Source of the DNA: Muribaculaceae bacterium
GTDB lineage: Bacteria > Bacteroidota > Bacteroidia > Bacteroidales > Muribaculaceae
Reading direction: 5' to 3'
DNA: 47,317 nucleotides
Assembly (NCBI GenBank): GCA_009775225.1
Contig: VSPE01000017.1
Location: 1-47,317, forward strand
Shown one piece after another: positions 1 to 7,867 of this stretch. Numbering within the stretch: position 1 is the first letter of the stretch; the number at the start of each line of letters is the position of its first letter. The position numbers were made by a program, and so were the translations under genes. The notes beneath the pieces are model-generated. The model was not told the DNA's origin. It saw only the letters and a program-made list of their open reading frames with translations, and did no database searches.

Positions 1-9
1 GTGGCGTGT

Positions 10-354
10 TTATAATTTACCTTCAAATAGGCGCAAAATGTCTGCTTTGAGTCTTGGAATATGGTTGATAACAATTGCCCACAAAATATCGGGTTTCAAC
101 GAATCATAAGCATGGATGACATAATTCCGTGTATCAACAATTTTACGAGCCGAGGTAATATTAATATCCGGTTCAATCTTCAAAATACGATTCATCGCTT
201 CTCCCAAAATTTCGATGTTACGCTCTACGAATATGCGAAAAATCACGTCATTCTCAAAAATATCATATTGACGTCCAAATCTATTTTCCGCCATTTCTAT
301 TTCAGAAATGGCCAAAAGCATATCTTCGAAATATTTCTTTATCGACTCATCCAT
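10..354 (-). CDS. hepT: HepT-like HEPN toxin (DUF86 family RNase)
   Basis: Small all-helical HEPN protein of 114 residues. It carries the family's RX4HXY motif at R76, H81 and Y83 (sequence RNYVIHAY), which in characterised HepT proteins forms the RNA-cleaving site of the dimer and is the target of AMPylation by the partner MntA. The gene lies directly behind mntA and overlaps it by 8 bases, the usual order for this toxin-antitoxin pair. Length is normal for DUF86. GC content is clearly lower than in the genes from 0.9 kb onward, which fits acquired DNA. The role as toxin is inferred from family and pairing; activity is not visible in sequence. Confidence 0.85.
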   Translation of the reverse strand: MDESIKKYFEDMLLAISEIEMAENRFGRQYDIFENDVIFRIFVERNIEILGEAMNRILKIEPDINITSARKIVDTRNYVIHAYDSLKPDILWAIVINHIPRLKADILRLFEGKL

Positions 355-658
355 ATATCAATTGCTTGGTGCTGTCAAGTTCTTTACGGAAAACCGTATT
401 TTTTACGGCGTCATCGCAGACAAGGTCTATACGCCGTCCAAACAGCTCTTCGAGTTCGTGCATGAAGTCGAAGAAGATGTCTGCCCAATCGAGGCCTTCG
501 CGATTGATTTTGTCTGCATCGAAATTCACCGAGAAGTCCACATCGCTCTCATCGTTGAAGTGGGGTGTGAGGATAGAGCCGAACACCCACAGCTTGGCTA
601 CCTTGTACTTTTTGCACAAGGCTATTATCTTGTCGATGTTCATCTCTATCAGCTTCAT
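347..658 (-). CDS. mntA: MntA-like nucleotidyltransferase antitoxin
   Basis: Minimal nucleotidyltransferase of about 103 residues with the polymerase-beta-type GSX10DXD signature (G27, S28, then D39 and D41). In MntA/HepT systems this enzyme neutralises the HEPN toxin by adding AMP groups to it. I chose the ATG at 658; a TTG nine bases upstream and an ATG at 643 are alternatives. A promoter box TATATTTG ends six bases before the 658 ATG, so the 658 start would give an almost leaderless mRNA, while the 643 start would have a purine-rich AGAG just ahead. The gene overlaps hepT by 8 bases, so the two are surely co-transcribed. Confidence 0.85.
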   Translation of the reverse strand: MKLIEMNIDKIIALCKKYKVAKLWVFGSILTPHFNDESDVDFSVNFDADKINREGLDWADIFFDFMHELEELFGRRIDLVCDDAVKNTVFRKELDSTKQLIYG

Positions 659-664
659 ACGGTG

Positions 665-694
665 CAAATATAATCATTTGGATTATATAACAAA
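665..694 (-). promoter_or_regulatory. mntA-hepT promoter
   Basis: On the minus strand a -7 box TATATTTG (672 to 665) follows a -33 TTTG (694 to 691) after 18 bases, matching the Bacteroidetes consensus. The TTTG is the tail of the T-run of the upstream tRNA terminator, so terminator and promoter share bases. Confidence 0.7.
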
Positions 695-728
695 AAAAAG
701 CGAACTCAGATTTTGCTCTGAATTCGCC
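692..728 (-). terminator. Intrinsic terminator after tRNA-Ala
   Basis: On the minus strand a hairpin with arms of about ten pairs (GCGAA-TCAGA against TCTGA-TTCGC, one internal mismatch) is followed by eight T residues. It ends transcription of the tRNA gene just before the mntA promoter. Confidence 0.85.
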
Positions 729-733
729 TTTAG

Positions 734-807
734 TGGAGTACAGCGGACTCGAACCGCTCACCTCGACACTGCCAGTGTCGCGCTCTAGCCAGATGAGCTA
801 GTACCCC
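734..807 (-). tRNA. tRNA-Ala (anticodon GGC)
   Basis: Full cloverleaf on the minus strand. Acceptor GGGGTAC pairs with GTACTCC (one G-T pair), D-arm GCTC/GAGC, anticodon stem CGACA/TGTCG with loop CTGGCAG giving anticodon GGC, and T-arm AGCGG-TTCGAGT-CCGCT. The discriminator is A and CCA is not encoded, so CCA must be added after transcription; a cca gene lies at 36.4-37.8 kb. Confidence 0.95.
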
Positions 808-817
808 GTTTGCGATG

Positions 818-825
818 CAAAGGTA
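818..825 (-). promoter_or_regulatory. tRNA-Ala promoter -7 box
   Basis: TACCTTTG on the minus strand, ending ten bases before the mature 5' end of the tRNA. It matches the Bacteroidetes TAnnTTTG box; a TTG-containing -33 region lies about 20 bases upstream. Confidence 0.65.
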
Positions 826-920
826 GGCATTATTTTTTTGATTGCGCAACAATTTTCCAATTTTAATATTTGTTAATACTTTTACACCCTTATTAGATGC
901 GGCCTCTCACTTTTTTGCAC

Positions 921-928
921 TACCTTTG
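921..928 (+). promoter_or_regulatory. namZ-like gene promoter -7 box
   Basis: TACCTTTG, 24 bases before the ATG at 953. The -33 region is weak by eye. Expected start of transcription is about 935, giving a leader of roughly 18 bases. Confidence 0.55.
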
Positions 929-952
929 AAGTCTGATTAAAAGACTTTAACC

Positions 953-2137
953 ATGACTTCTATACGCACAGGCATCATTTTGGCCATACTGCTGTCGCTG
1001 ACAACCTTTGCAGGTCTCGCTCACGACAGCGGCGTGACTGTGGGAGCCGCCCGCACCACGCAATACATATCTCAGCTCAAGGGCAAGCGCGTGGCGCTCT
1101 TCTCCAACCACACCGGCATGGTGGGCGACAGCCATACGCTCGATGTGCTTCTTGGCGAGGGTGTAGAGGTGGTGACTCTCTTCTCGCCCGAACATGGCTT
1201 CCGCGGCACTGCCGACGCCGGCGAGCATGTGGCCAGCAGCGTCGACCCCGTGACGGGTATTCCTATTGCGTCGCTATACGGCGCCAAGAACAAGCGTATG
1301 CCGTCGAAAGATATTATGGACGGCCTCGATATGATTGTGTGCGATATTCAGGACGTGGGCCTGCGCTACTACACTTACTACTGCACTATGGTCGACCTTA
1401 TGAACGCGGCCAAGGCCTATGGCAAGGAGTTTATGGTGCTCGACCGCCCGAACCCCAACGGCATGTATGTCGACGGCCCCATACTCGACATGAAATATAA
1501 GTCGGGCGTGGGACGCCTGCCTATCCCGGTGGTGCACGGCCTGACGCTGGGCGAGCTGGCGCGTATGGCCAACGGCGAGGGCTGGCTGACCGACGGCGGC
1601 AAGGTGAAGCTCACGGTGGTGCCTTGCGAGGGATATACTCACGCCACCCGCTACCGCCTGCCGATAGCGCCGTCGCCCAACCTTCGCGACATGAAGGCTA
1701 TCTACCTCTACCCCTCGGTATGCTTCTTCGAGGCCACACCCGTGAGCCTGGGACGCGGCACCGACTTCCCCTTCACGGTGTACGGTCATCCCGACATGAA
1801 GGGCCGCACATTCGAGTTCACGCCCCGCAGCGTGTCAGGCGCCAAGAACCCGCCTCAGCTCGACCGTCTGTGCCACGGCGTAGACCTGCGCGGTCTTGAC
1901 GACGAGGCCATTATCACCAAGGGTATCAATCTCGAATATATAATAGACGCCTACCACGACCTCGGCATGGGCGACAAGTTTTTCCGCTCGTTCTTCGAGC
2001 TTCTGATTGGCCGAGGCGACATCCGCACCATGATAGAGGAAGGCCGGAGCGCCGACGAAATCAAGGCTACCTGGCAGGACGATGTAACGCGCTTCAAGGA
2101 GCAGAGAAAAAAGTACCTCCTCTATGAAGAGAATTAA
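953..2137 (+). CDS. Exo-beta-N-acetylmuramidase, NamZ family (DUF1343)
   Basis: 394-residue secreted protein with an N-terminal signal peptide (hydrophobic residues about 6-23). The DUF1343 signature SPEHGFRG lies near residue 80, followed by LDRPNPNG and VHGLTLGE. NamZ enzymes, described in Bacillus subtilis and Tannerella forsythia, remove N-acetylmuramic acid from the non-reducing ends of peptidoglycan chains. Length is typical. The next gene downstream is a sodium:solute symporter, as expected if the freed sugar is imported. Substrate is inferred from family and neighbours, since DUF1343 members may differ in specificity. Confidence 0.85.
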   Translation: MTSIRTGIILAILLSLTTFAGLAHDSGVTVGAARTTQYISQLKGKRVALFSNHTGMVGDSHTLDVLLGEGVEVVTLFSPEHGFRGTADAGEHVASSVDPVTGIPIASLYGAKNKRMPSKDIMDGLDMIVCDIQDVGLRYYTYYCTMVDLMNAAKAYGKEFMVLDRPNPNGMYVDGPILDMKYKSGVGRLPIPVVHGLTLGELARMANGEGWLTDGGKVKLTVVPCEGYTHATRYRLPIAPSPNLRDMKAIYLYPSVCFFEATPVSLGRGTDFPFTVYGHPDMKGRTFEFTPRSVSGAKNPPQLDRLCHGVDLRGLDDEAIITKGINLEYIIDAYHDLGMGDKFFRSFFELLIGRGDIRTMIEEGRSADEIKATWQDDVTRFKEQRKKYLLYEEN

Positions 2138-2172
2138 TATTTCAAGGTTCAGAATTAAAATCGAACATACAC

Positions 2173-2207
2173 ATAATTTTTAATTCCTAATTCTGAATTT
2201 TTAATTT
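2173..2207. repeat. Dispersed AT-rich repeat, copy 1
   Basis: Strip containing TAATTTTTAATTCCTAATTC and a following GAATTTTTAATT, between the muramidase and the symporter. A close relative occurs in the opposite orientation at 15597-15630, and a shorter cousin lies at 10123-10155. Confidence 0.45.
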
Positions 2208-2229
2208 GTTATCCAACACACAATACACA

Positions 2230-3702
2230 ATGAGTCTACCTGTTATCGTCATTATCACTATCGCGGCATATTTTGTGCTGCTCATGGCAGTGTCGTACTA
2301 TGCCTCGCGCGGCAGCGACAACTCCACCTTCTTCACGGGCAACCGCAAGGCACCGTGGCCCGTTGTAGCCTTCGCCACCATGGGCGCCGCAATCTCGGGT
2401 GTAACCTTCATCTCCGTTCCGGGCATGGTCGTAGCAAAAGGCTACGCCTATCTGCAGATGGTGCTCGGCTTCATAGTCGGCTATGTGGCAATCGCCTTCG
2501 TGCTGCTGCCGCTGTTCTACAAGCGCAATCTCATATCTATCTACGGCTACCTTGAGGAACGCTTCGGGCGCTCTACCTACCGCACCGGCGCATGGTTCTT
2601 CTTCATCTCCAAGATGCTCGGAGCCGCCGTACGCTTCTTCGTGGTATGCGCCGTGCTCCAGCTGCTTGTGTTCTCGCCACTGGGCATACCGTTTATCTTC
2701 AACGTGATTGTAACCATAGCACTGATATGGCTCTACACGGTGCAGGGAGGCGTGAAGAGCGTGATATGGACAGATACCCTCAAGAGCTTCTGCCTGATAA
2801 TGTCGGTAGTGCTGTGTATCTACTTCGTGGCCGTGAACTTAGGTTTCTCCTTCGGCGAACTGACCTCGGCCATAGGCGAGCACCACACCTCTCGTATGTT
2901 CTTCTTCGATAATCCCAAGGAAGGCACATACTTCTGGAAACAGTTCCTTGCCGGCGTGTTCATGGCAATCGCCACCAACGGTCTCGACCAGGATATGATG
3001 CAGCGTAGCCTCGCCTGCAAGGACACTCGCCAGAGCCAGAAAAACCTCATCGTGGGCGGCATCACACAGTTCTTCGTCATCGCGCTCTTCCTGCTGCTGG
3101 GCACACTGCTGGTTATCTTCATGGACAGCAAGGGCATAGCTCACCCCGAGAAGTCGGACGACATCTTCGCCATGGTAGCCACCCACCCCGACGTGCCTAT
3201 CGTGGTTGGCATCCTCTTCGTGCTCGGCCTTATAGCGGCGGCCTACTCGGCAGCCGGCTCGGCCCTCACATCGCTCACCACCTCCTTTACAGTAGACATC
3301 CTCGGGGCACACAAGCATGGCGACGACAAGCGCCTCACACGCACCCGAAAGCTCGTGCACATGGCCATGTCGGGCTGCATGGGCCTCGTAATCATAGCCT
3401 TCTACTACCTCAGCAACCAGGACGCCATTTCGGCTGTGTACACCCTCGCCTCGTACACCTACGGGCCCATCCTCGGCCTCTTCGTGTACGGCATGTTCTG
3501 GAAGAAGCCCGTGCACGACCGCTTCGTACCCGCTGTGTGCATAGCAGCGCCGTGCCTGTCGTGGGCCCTACAGTATGCGCTGAGCCACTTCTTCGGCTAT
3601 GAGACAAGCTTCGAGCTGCTTATTATCAATGCTCTCTTCACTGTGGCAGGACTGCGCCTACTTTCGGTAGGAAAAGCCTCGCGACCCGCAGTCCAAGCCT
3701 AA
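2230..3702 (+). CDS. Sodium:solute symporter (possible MurNAc/sugar importer)
   Basis: Inner-membrane transporter of the SSS family, 490 residues, with about 13 hydrophobic spans. I start at the ATG at 2230 (MSLPVIVII); a TTG at 2206 is an unlikely alternative because it lies in the AT-rich repeat. The first span is followed by a polar loop with FFTGNRKAPW, and a later span holds the AAAYSAAGSALTSLTTSF segment typical of the sodium-binding core. Its place after a NamZ-like muramidase parallels the MurT transporter of Tannerella, so N-acetylmuramate or a related amino sugar is the likely cargo. That is inference from context; sialic acid or another sugar is possible. Confidence 0.85.
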   Translation: MSLPVIVIITIAAYFVLLMAVSYYASRGSDNSTFFTGNRKAPWPVVAFATMGAAISGVTFISVPGMVVAKGYAYLQMVLGFIVGYVAIAFVLLPLFYKRNLISIYGYLEERFGRSTYRTGAWFFFISKMLGAAVRFFVVCAVLQLLVFSPLGIPFIFNVIVTIALIWLYTVQGGVKSVIWTDTLKSFCLIMSVVLCIYFVAVNLGFSFGELTSAIGEHHTSRMFFFDNPKEGTYFWKQFLAGVFMAIATNGLDQDMMQRSLACKDTRQSQKNLIVGGITQFFVIALFLLLGTLLVIFMDSKGIAHPEKSDDIFAMVATHPDVPIVVGILFVLGLIAAAYSAAGSALTSLTTSFTVDILGAHKHGDDKRLTRTRKLVHMAMSGCMGLVIIAFYYLSNQDAISAVYTLASYTYGPILGLFVYGMFWKKPVHDRFVPAVCIAAPCLSWALQYALSHFFGYETSFELLIINALFTVAGLRLLSVGKASRPAVQA

Positions 3703-3711
3703 GCACCGACC

Positions 3712-4617
3712 ATGAGCGGCAAACTCGTCAACCGATATATCTGGCTGGTCGACACCATTCGTCGATACGGACGCATCACGCGCCCGCAAATCGACAACTG
3801 CTGGATGCGCTCGCAGCTGTCGGACGGACGACCGATGCCGCGACGGTCTTTCGCAAACTACCGCAGGGGCGCCGAAGAGATGTTCAACATCGAAATCAAA
3901 TGCGACCCCTCGACCTTCGAGTACTACATAGAAGACGACGGCGACGACAGCAAAACGGCACGTGTGACAGAGTGGCTACTCAACTCGACCGTGACAAACG
4001 ACGTGCTCACAAACAGCCGCGACGTGGCCGACCGCATCTTTCTGGAGGATGTGCCTTCGGCTCGGCGCTTTCTCGCCCCCGTAATCGATGCCCTGAGGCA
4101 GCACCTGCCCGTGCGCTTCGACTATCACTCATACACACGCTCGAGTCCCACTCCCGGAGTGGTGCTCGAGCCGTATTTCCTTAAAATCTTCAGGCAGCGC
4201 TGGTATGTCACCGGCCGCAACCGCGCCGACAAACGCATCAAGACATACGCCCTCGACCGTATGTCGGAGCTGAGCATCGTGGCCGACCCGTTCCGACCCG
4301 ACCCCGCCTTCGACGCCGCAGCTTATGCGGCGCCCTCGTTCGGCATTATTTTCGACGGCGGCAAGACACACCGCGTGGTGCTGCGCGTCGACCCTGTACA
4401 GGCCAAATATCTCAGGGCACTGCCGCTGCACCCCTCGCAGCACGAATACGTGCACGACGGCATGTCGCTCTTCCACTACGACATGCGCATCACTCGCGAC
4501 CTCGTAGACCATATCCTCTCGCTCAGCCCCGGCGTAATAGTGGAGAAGCCGGCACAGCTCCGCGACATGGTGATAGAACGCCTTATCAACTCGCTCGACG
4601 CTTATGAAAGTCAATAA
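3712..4617 (+). CDS. WYL-domain transcriptional regulator
   Basis: 301 residues. The N-terminal part (about 1-80) looks like a winged helix-turn-helix with RRYGRITRPQID, and the WYL domain spans about residues 125-225, where the core is FRQRWYVTGR and then KTYALDRMSEL. WYL proteins bind nucleic acid or small ligands and often control transport, DNA-damage or defence genes. Only 9 bases separate it from the symporter gene, so it is probably co-transcribed and may regulate cell-wall sugar recovery. The third residue of the WYL motif is V rather than L, a common variation. Confidence 0.8.
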   Translation: MSGKLVNRYIWLVDTIRRYGRITRPQIDNCWMRSQLSDGRPMPRRSFANYRRGAEEMFNIEIKCDPSTFEYYIEDDGDDSKTARVTEWLLNSTVTNDVLTNSRDVADRIFLEDVPSARRFLAPVIDALRQHLPVRFDYHSYTRSSPTPGVVLEPYFLKIFRQRWYVTGRNRADKRIKTYALDRMSELSIVADPFRPDPAFDAAAYAAPSFGIIFDGGKTHRVVLRVDPVQAKYLRALPLHPSQHEYVHDGMSLFHYDMRITRDLVDHILSLSPGVIVEKPAQLRDMVIERLINSLDAYESQ

Positions 4618-5170
4618 ACTCAATAAAGTAAATATCGCCATAGCGCTTACAGCTGCACTGTCGATGCACGCGTGCTCGTCGGCACGCCACACCACGGCGC
4701 CCCTACCCGAGCCGGAGGGTGCCCCCGACTATCGCCCCGCACTATTCGGCGGAAGTCCCGTGCAGGAACGGCCCCGCGCCATAGTGTACCGCACCTCGAA
4801 GCCTTGCGCCGACCTCGTGCCCGTGCAGGTATCGGCCGACGGCACCGCGCTCATCTCGTATCCTGCTCCCTCCGACCTCAACCCCGCGCTATCCGCACCC
4901 GTGGAGCTGCCGGGCGGCTGGTGGCTCGACCGCCGCGGAGTAGGCACGGCGAGCGTTTTCACCACCTATACCTACGCGCAGTATTCAGCCATGAAACAGG
5001 CACCCTCGCCGGCCGACATCCTCGCGCATATCGACCCGCAGGCACACATCACCGCCATGTACGCACTGCCGGTAAGCGCCACCGAAGCAGCCGCCAATCC
5101 CGATATCTGCAACAAATACATAGCCGACGGCTTCAGAGATTGCGAAAAAATGCGTACTTTTGCGCATTAA
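4604..5170 (+). CDS. Hypothetical lipoprotein
   Basis: 188 residues; I do not recognise the family. It begins with lysine-rich residues and a hydrophobic stretch ending in MHAC at about residues 21-24, a plausible but non-canonical lipobox. The rest is proline-rich and then compact, with no motif I can name. It overlaps the WYL gene by 14 bases and runs up to the promoter of rsmA, so it belongs to the upstream operon. High GC at third codon positions supports real coding. Confidence 0.65.
   Translation: MKVNKLNKVNIAIALTAALSMHACSSARHTTAPLPEPEGAPDYRPALFGGSPVQERPRAIVYRTSKPCADLVPVQVSADGTALISYPAPSDLNPALSAPVELPGGWWLDRRGVGTASVFTTYTYAQYSAMKQAPSPADILAHIDPQAHITAMYALPVSATEAAANPDICNKYIADGFRDCEKMRTFAH
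5155..5162 (+). promoter_or_regulatory. rsmA promoter -7 box
   Basis: TACTTTTG located inside the 3' end of the preceding lipoprotein gene, 21 bases before the rsmA ATG at 5184. It would give rsmA its own start of transcription near 5169. The -33 element is weak. Confidence 0.5.
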
Positions 5171-5183
5171 AAAACGCAAGTCT

Positions 5184-5984
5184 ATGGCCGGAGTAAAACC
5201 CAAGAAAGCCCTCGGGCAACATTTCCTTACCGACCTGAGCGTGGCCGGGCGTATCGCAGCCACTCTCGACGCCTACAAGGGCACTCCCATACTGGAGGTA
5301 GGCCCCGGCATGGGCGTGCTCAGCGAGTTCCTTCTCGCCACACACCGAGCCGACACACTCACTCTGGCAGAAATAGACACCGAGAGTGTGGCGTGGCTCA
5401 AGGCTCATCTCCCTCAGCCTCAGCCACGCATCGTGGAGGGCGACTTCCTCAGGATGAACCTCGACGAGCTCTTCCCCGACGGCCGCGACTTCTGTGTAAT
5501 CGGCAACTACCCCTACAACATATCGTCGCAGATATTCTTCCGCGTGCTCGACTACAAAGACCGCGTGACATGCTGCTCCGGCATGCTCCAACGCGAGGTG
5601 GCCGAGCGCCTGGCCGCTCCCGCGGGCACCAAGGCGAGAGGCATACTAAGCGTCCTGCTACAGGCATGGTACGACGTGGAATACCTGTTCACCGTATCAG
5701 AGAAGGTGTTCAACCCGCCCCCCAAGGTGAAGTCGGGTGTAGTGAGGCTAATACGCAACGGCGTTACCGACCTCGGCTGCGACGAGGCCCTTTTCAAGAC
5801 CGTGGTCAAGACCACCTTCGGGCAGCGCCGCAAAACCCTCCGCAACTCCGTGAAATCGCTGCTGCCGCCCGGCGTGTCGCTTCCCGAAGACGACGATATG
5901 GCCGGACTACGCCCCGAGCAGCTGTCGGTGGAGCAATTTATAGAACTCACACGCAGGGTGAGCGCCCTGCGCGCCAAAGCATGA
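5184..5984 (+). CDS. rsmA: 16S rRNA dimethyladenosine transferase RsmA (KsgA)
   Basis: Dimethylates the two adjacent adenines near the 3' end of 16S rRNA during 30S maturation. 266 residues with the family opening KKALGQHFL, the SAM-binding motif ILEVGPGMG at 36-44, and the catalytic NYPYNI at 109-114 (usual form NLPYNI). I use the ATG at 5184; an in-frame TTG at 5160 lies inside the promoter box and is unlikely. It sits 4 bases ahead of mgtE, so the two are co-transcribed. Confidence 0.95.
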   Translation: MAGVKPKKALGQHFLTDLSVAGRIAATLDAYKGTPILEVGPGMGVLSEFLLATHRADTLTLAEIDTESVAWLKAHLPQPQPRIVEGDFLRMNLDELFPDGRDFCVIGNYPYNISSQIFFRVLDYKDRVTCCSGMLQREVAERLAAPAGTKARGILSVLLQAWYDVEYLFTVSEKVFNPPPKVKSGVVRLIRNGVTDLGCDEALFKTVVKTTFGQRRKTLRNSVKSLLPPGVSLPEDDDMAGLRPEQLSVEQFIELTRRVSALRAKA

Positions 5985-5988
5985 CGCC

Positions 5989-7359
5989 ATGAAGGAATAC
6001 ACCGACGAGGATTTGCAGCACATCAAGGATATAATCCGCAACGACGAGGCCGACAAGGCCCGCGCCGAGCTGGCCGACATGCACCCGGCCGACATCGCCG
6101 AGCTGTACAAGAGCCTCGACCTCGACGAAGCCGAATACCTCTTCAAGCTGCTCGACGAGGAGACTTCGGCCGACGTGCTCATGGAGCTGGACGAGGACGA
6201 CCGTCTCAAGCTCATCAGCGACATGCCCGCCGAGGAAATCGCACAGACAATCGACCACCTCGACACCGACGATGCCGTAGACCTTATACAGCAGCTCGAC
6301 GAAGAAGACCGCGACGAAATTCTAAGCCATATCGACGACGTGGAGCAGGCCGGCGACATCATAGACCTGCTCAAGTACGACGAAGACACCGCCGGCGGCC
6401 TCATGGGTACCGAGATGATTGTGGTGAACGAAAACTGGTCGATGCCCGAGTGTATCAAGCAGATGCGCATGCAGGCCGAGGATATGGACGAGATTTACTA
6501 CGTATACGTGGTAGACAACGACTACAAGCTCCGCGGCACACTGCCCCTGAAGATGATGCTCACACATCCCTCGGTGTCGAAAATCAAACACGTCATGGAG
6601 GCCGACCCCGTAAGCGTGAAGGCCGATATGCCTATCGACGACGTGGCCCTCGACTTCGAGAAATACGACCTTGTGGCGATGCCTGTCGTAGACTCGATAG
6701 GACGCCTGCTCGGCCGTATCACCGTGGACGACGTGATGGATAAAGTGCGCGAGTCGAGCGAACGCGACTACCAGCTCGCCTCGGGTATCTCCTCCGACGT
6801 CGATGCCGATGACTCAGTACTGGCTCAGACCAAGGCTCGCATACCGTGGCTGCTCGTGGGCATAGCCTCAGGCATCCTCGCCTCGATAATACTCGGCTCG
6901 TTCGAGACTCAGCTGCAGGCCGTGACTGCGCTTGCGCTCTTCATTCCCATAATAGGCGGCACAGGCGGCAACGTGGGCGTACAGGCATCGGCAATCGTGG
7001 TACAGGGCCTCGCCAACGGCTCTCTCGACGTGCGCAACTTCGCATCGCAACTCGGCAAAGAAATCCTTGTGGGCCTGCTAAACGCCACCGTAATATCGGC
7101 CGTAGTGCTGGCCTACAATATGCTGACAATGCCCTCCGACCTCGCCGTGACACTATCTGTGGCGGTCTCGCTCTTCGTAGTGGTGATGTTCGCCACCATA
7201 CTGGGAACTGTAGTACCGCTTACCCTGGAGAAGCTGCACATCAACCCGGCGCTCGCCACAGGCCCCTTCATCCAGATTGCCAACGACATTGTAGGCCTTA
7301 TCATATACGTGCAAATATCCACCTTCTTCCTCCGCGCCATGACAGGCATGGATATATAA
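5989..7359 (+). CDS. mgtE: Magnesium transporter MgtE
   Basis: 456 residues. The N-terminal acidic helical domain (about 1-130, many repeated D/E-rich turns such as MHPADIAEL) is followed by two CBS domains (about 130-255) and a C-terminal membrane domain of five spans. The conserved PIIGGTGGNVGVQ lies in the membrane part and belongs to the magnesium pore. The cytosolic domains act as magnesium sensors that close the channel when magnesium is plentiful. Complete length, with no oddity seen. A second magnesium carrier, corA, lies at 13.0-13.9 kb. Confidence 0.95.
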   Translation: MKEYTDEDLQHIKDIIRNDEADKARAELADMHPADIAELYKSLDLDEAEYLFKLLDEETSADVLMELDEDDRLKLISDMPAEEIAQTIDHLDTDDAVDLIQQLDEEDRDEILSHIDDVEQAGDIIDLLKYDEDTAGGLMGTEMIVVNENWSMPECIKQMRMQAEDMDEIYYVYVVDNDYKLRGTLPLKMMLTHPSVSKIKHVMEADPVSVKADMPIDDVALDFEKYDLVAMPVVDSIGRLLGRITVDDVMDKVRESSERDYQLASGISSDVDADDSVLAQTKARIPWLLVGIASGILASIILGSFETQLQAVTALALFIPIIGGTGGNVGVQASAIVVQGLANGSLDVRNFASQLGKEILVGLLNATVISAVVLAYNMLTMPSDLAVTLSVAVSLFVVVMFATILGTVVPLTLEKLHINPALATGPFIQIANDIVGLIIYVQISTFFLRAMTGMDI

Positions 7360-7362
7360 GCC

Positions 7363-7830
7363 TCACGACAGCAGCCGCTCTATGCGGTTGCCCGGCCTTA
7401 TATTGAGCTGGAACACGCAGCAGGCACCGATAGCTTCGCTGTTGTAGCGGAAATGGTAGCGCTCGGCCCCGAAACAGTCCAGCACAGCATAAGCCGCCGT
7501 GGCGGCACCCTCGCGGAACCGTCCGGGCACAAGCCGTTCCTCTATTACAACATCGAAGCCTATTATGGTCACGGCAAGACTGTAGGCGCCGCTCATATCG
7601 ACTCCTTCAAGCCCGAAGCGGTGTACTTCCAGCTCACCACGGTCGTTCACCACACATACAACCCCGGGGCGCGAGGGCGTGGCGTCGGCGCGGAGCGTAC
7701 CGCCCACAAGCAGCGTGCGGGCCGCACCCTTATTCTTAGGCATGGCGGCGGCTCCGACAACAGCGGCGGCAATAAAAGCTGCTATCACATAGAACTCCAC
7801 CGACTGAAATATAGAGCATATAATAATCAT
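7363..7830 (-). CDS. Hypothetical membrane-anchored protein
   Basis: 155 residues from the ATG at 7830. An N-terminal membrane segment (about 2-28, rich in I, A and V) precedes a soluble domain with several beta-strand-like stretches (GVVCVVNDRGELEVHRF, SLAVTIIGFDVVIEERL). No known family recognised. It is convergent with mgtE (3-base gap) and divergent from the comF-like gene. The TAATTTTG box ends 5 bases before this ATG, supporting this start over the upstream TTG at 7866. Confidence 0.6.
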   Translation of the reverse strand: MIIICSIFQSVEFYVIAAFIAAAVVGAAAMPKNKGAARTLLVGGTLRADATPSRPGVVCVVNDRGELEVHRFGLEGVDMSGAYSLAVTIIGFDVVIEERLVPGRFREGAATAAYAVLDCFGAERYHFRYNSEAIGACCVFQLNIRPGNRIERLLS

Positions 7831-7835
7831 AGCAC

Positions 7836-7867
7836 CAAAATTAGCACAAAAAACCGACACCGACAAA
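7836..7867 (-). promoter_or_regulatory. Promoter of the hypothetical membrane protein gene
   Basis: Minus-strand -33 TTTG (7867 to 7864) and -7 TAATTTTG (7843 to 7836) with 20 bases between. The box ends 5 bases before the ATG, so the transcript should be leaderless. The -33 element overlaps the start codon of the divergent comF-like gene. Confidence 0.65.

Noticed and set aside
953..1228. Long open frames on the minus strand across the muramidase and other GC-rich genes
   Set aside because: They mirror the real genes, have no ribosome site or family pattern, and arise from high GC at third positions.
7453..7866. N-terminal extension of the comF-like gene
   Set aside because: It is antisense to the hypothetical membrane protein gene; the zinc-finger start at 7867 fits the family length.
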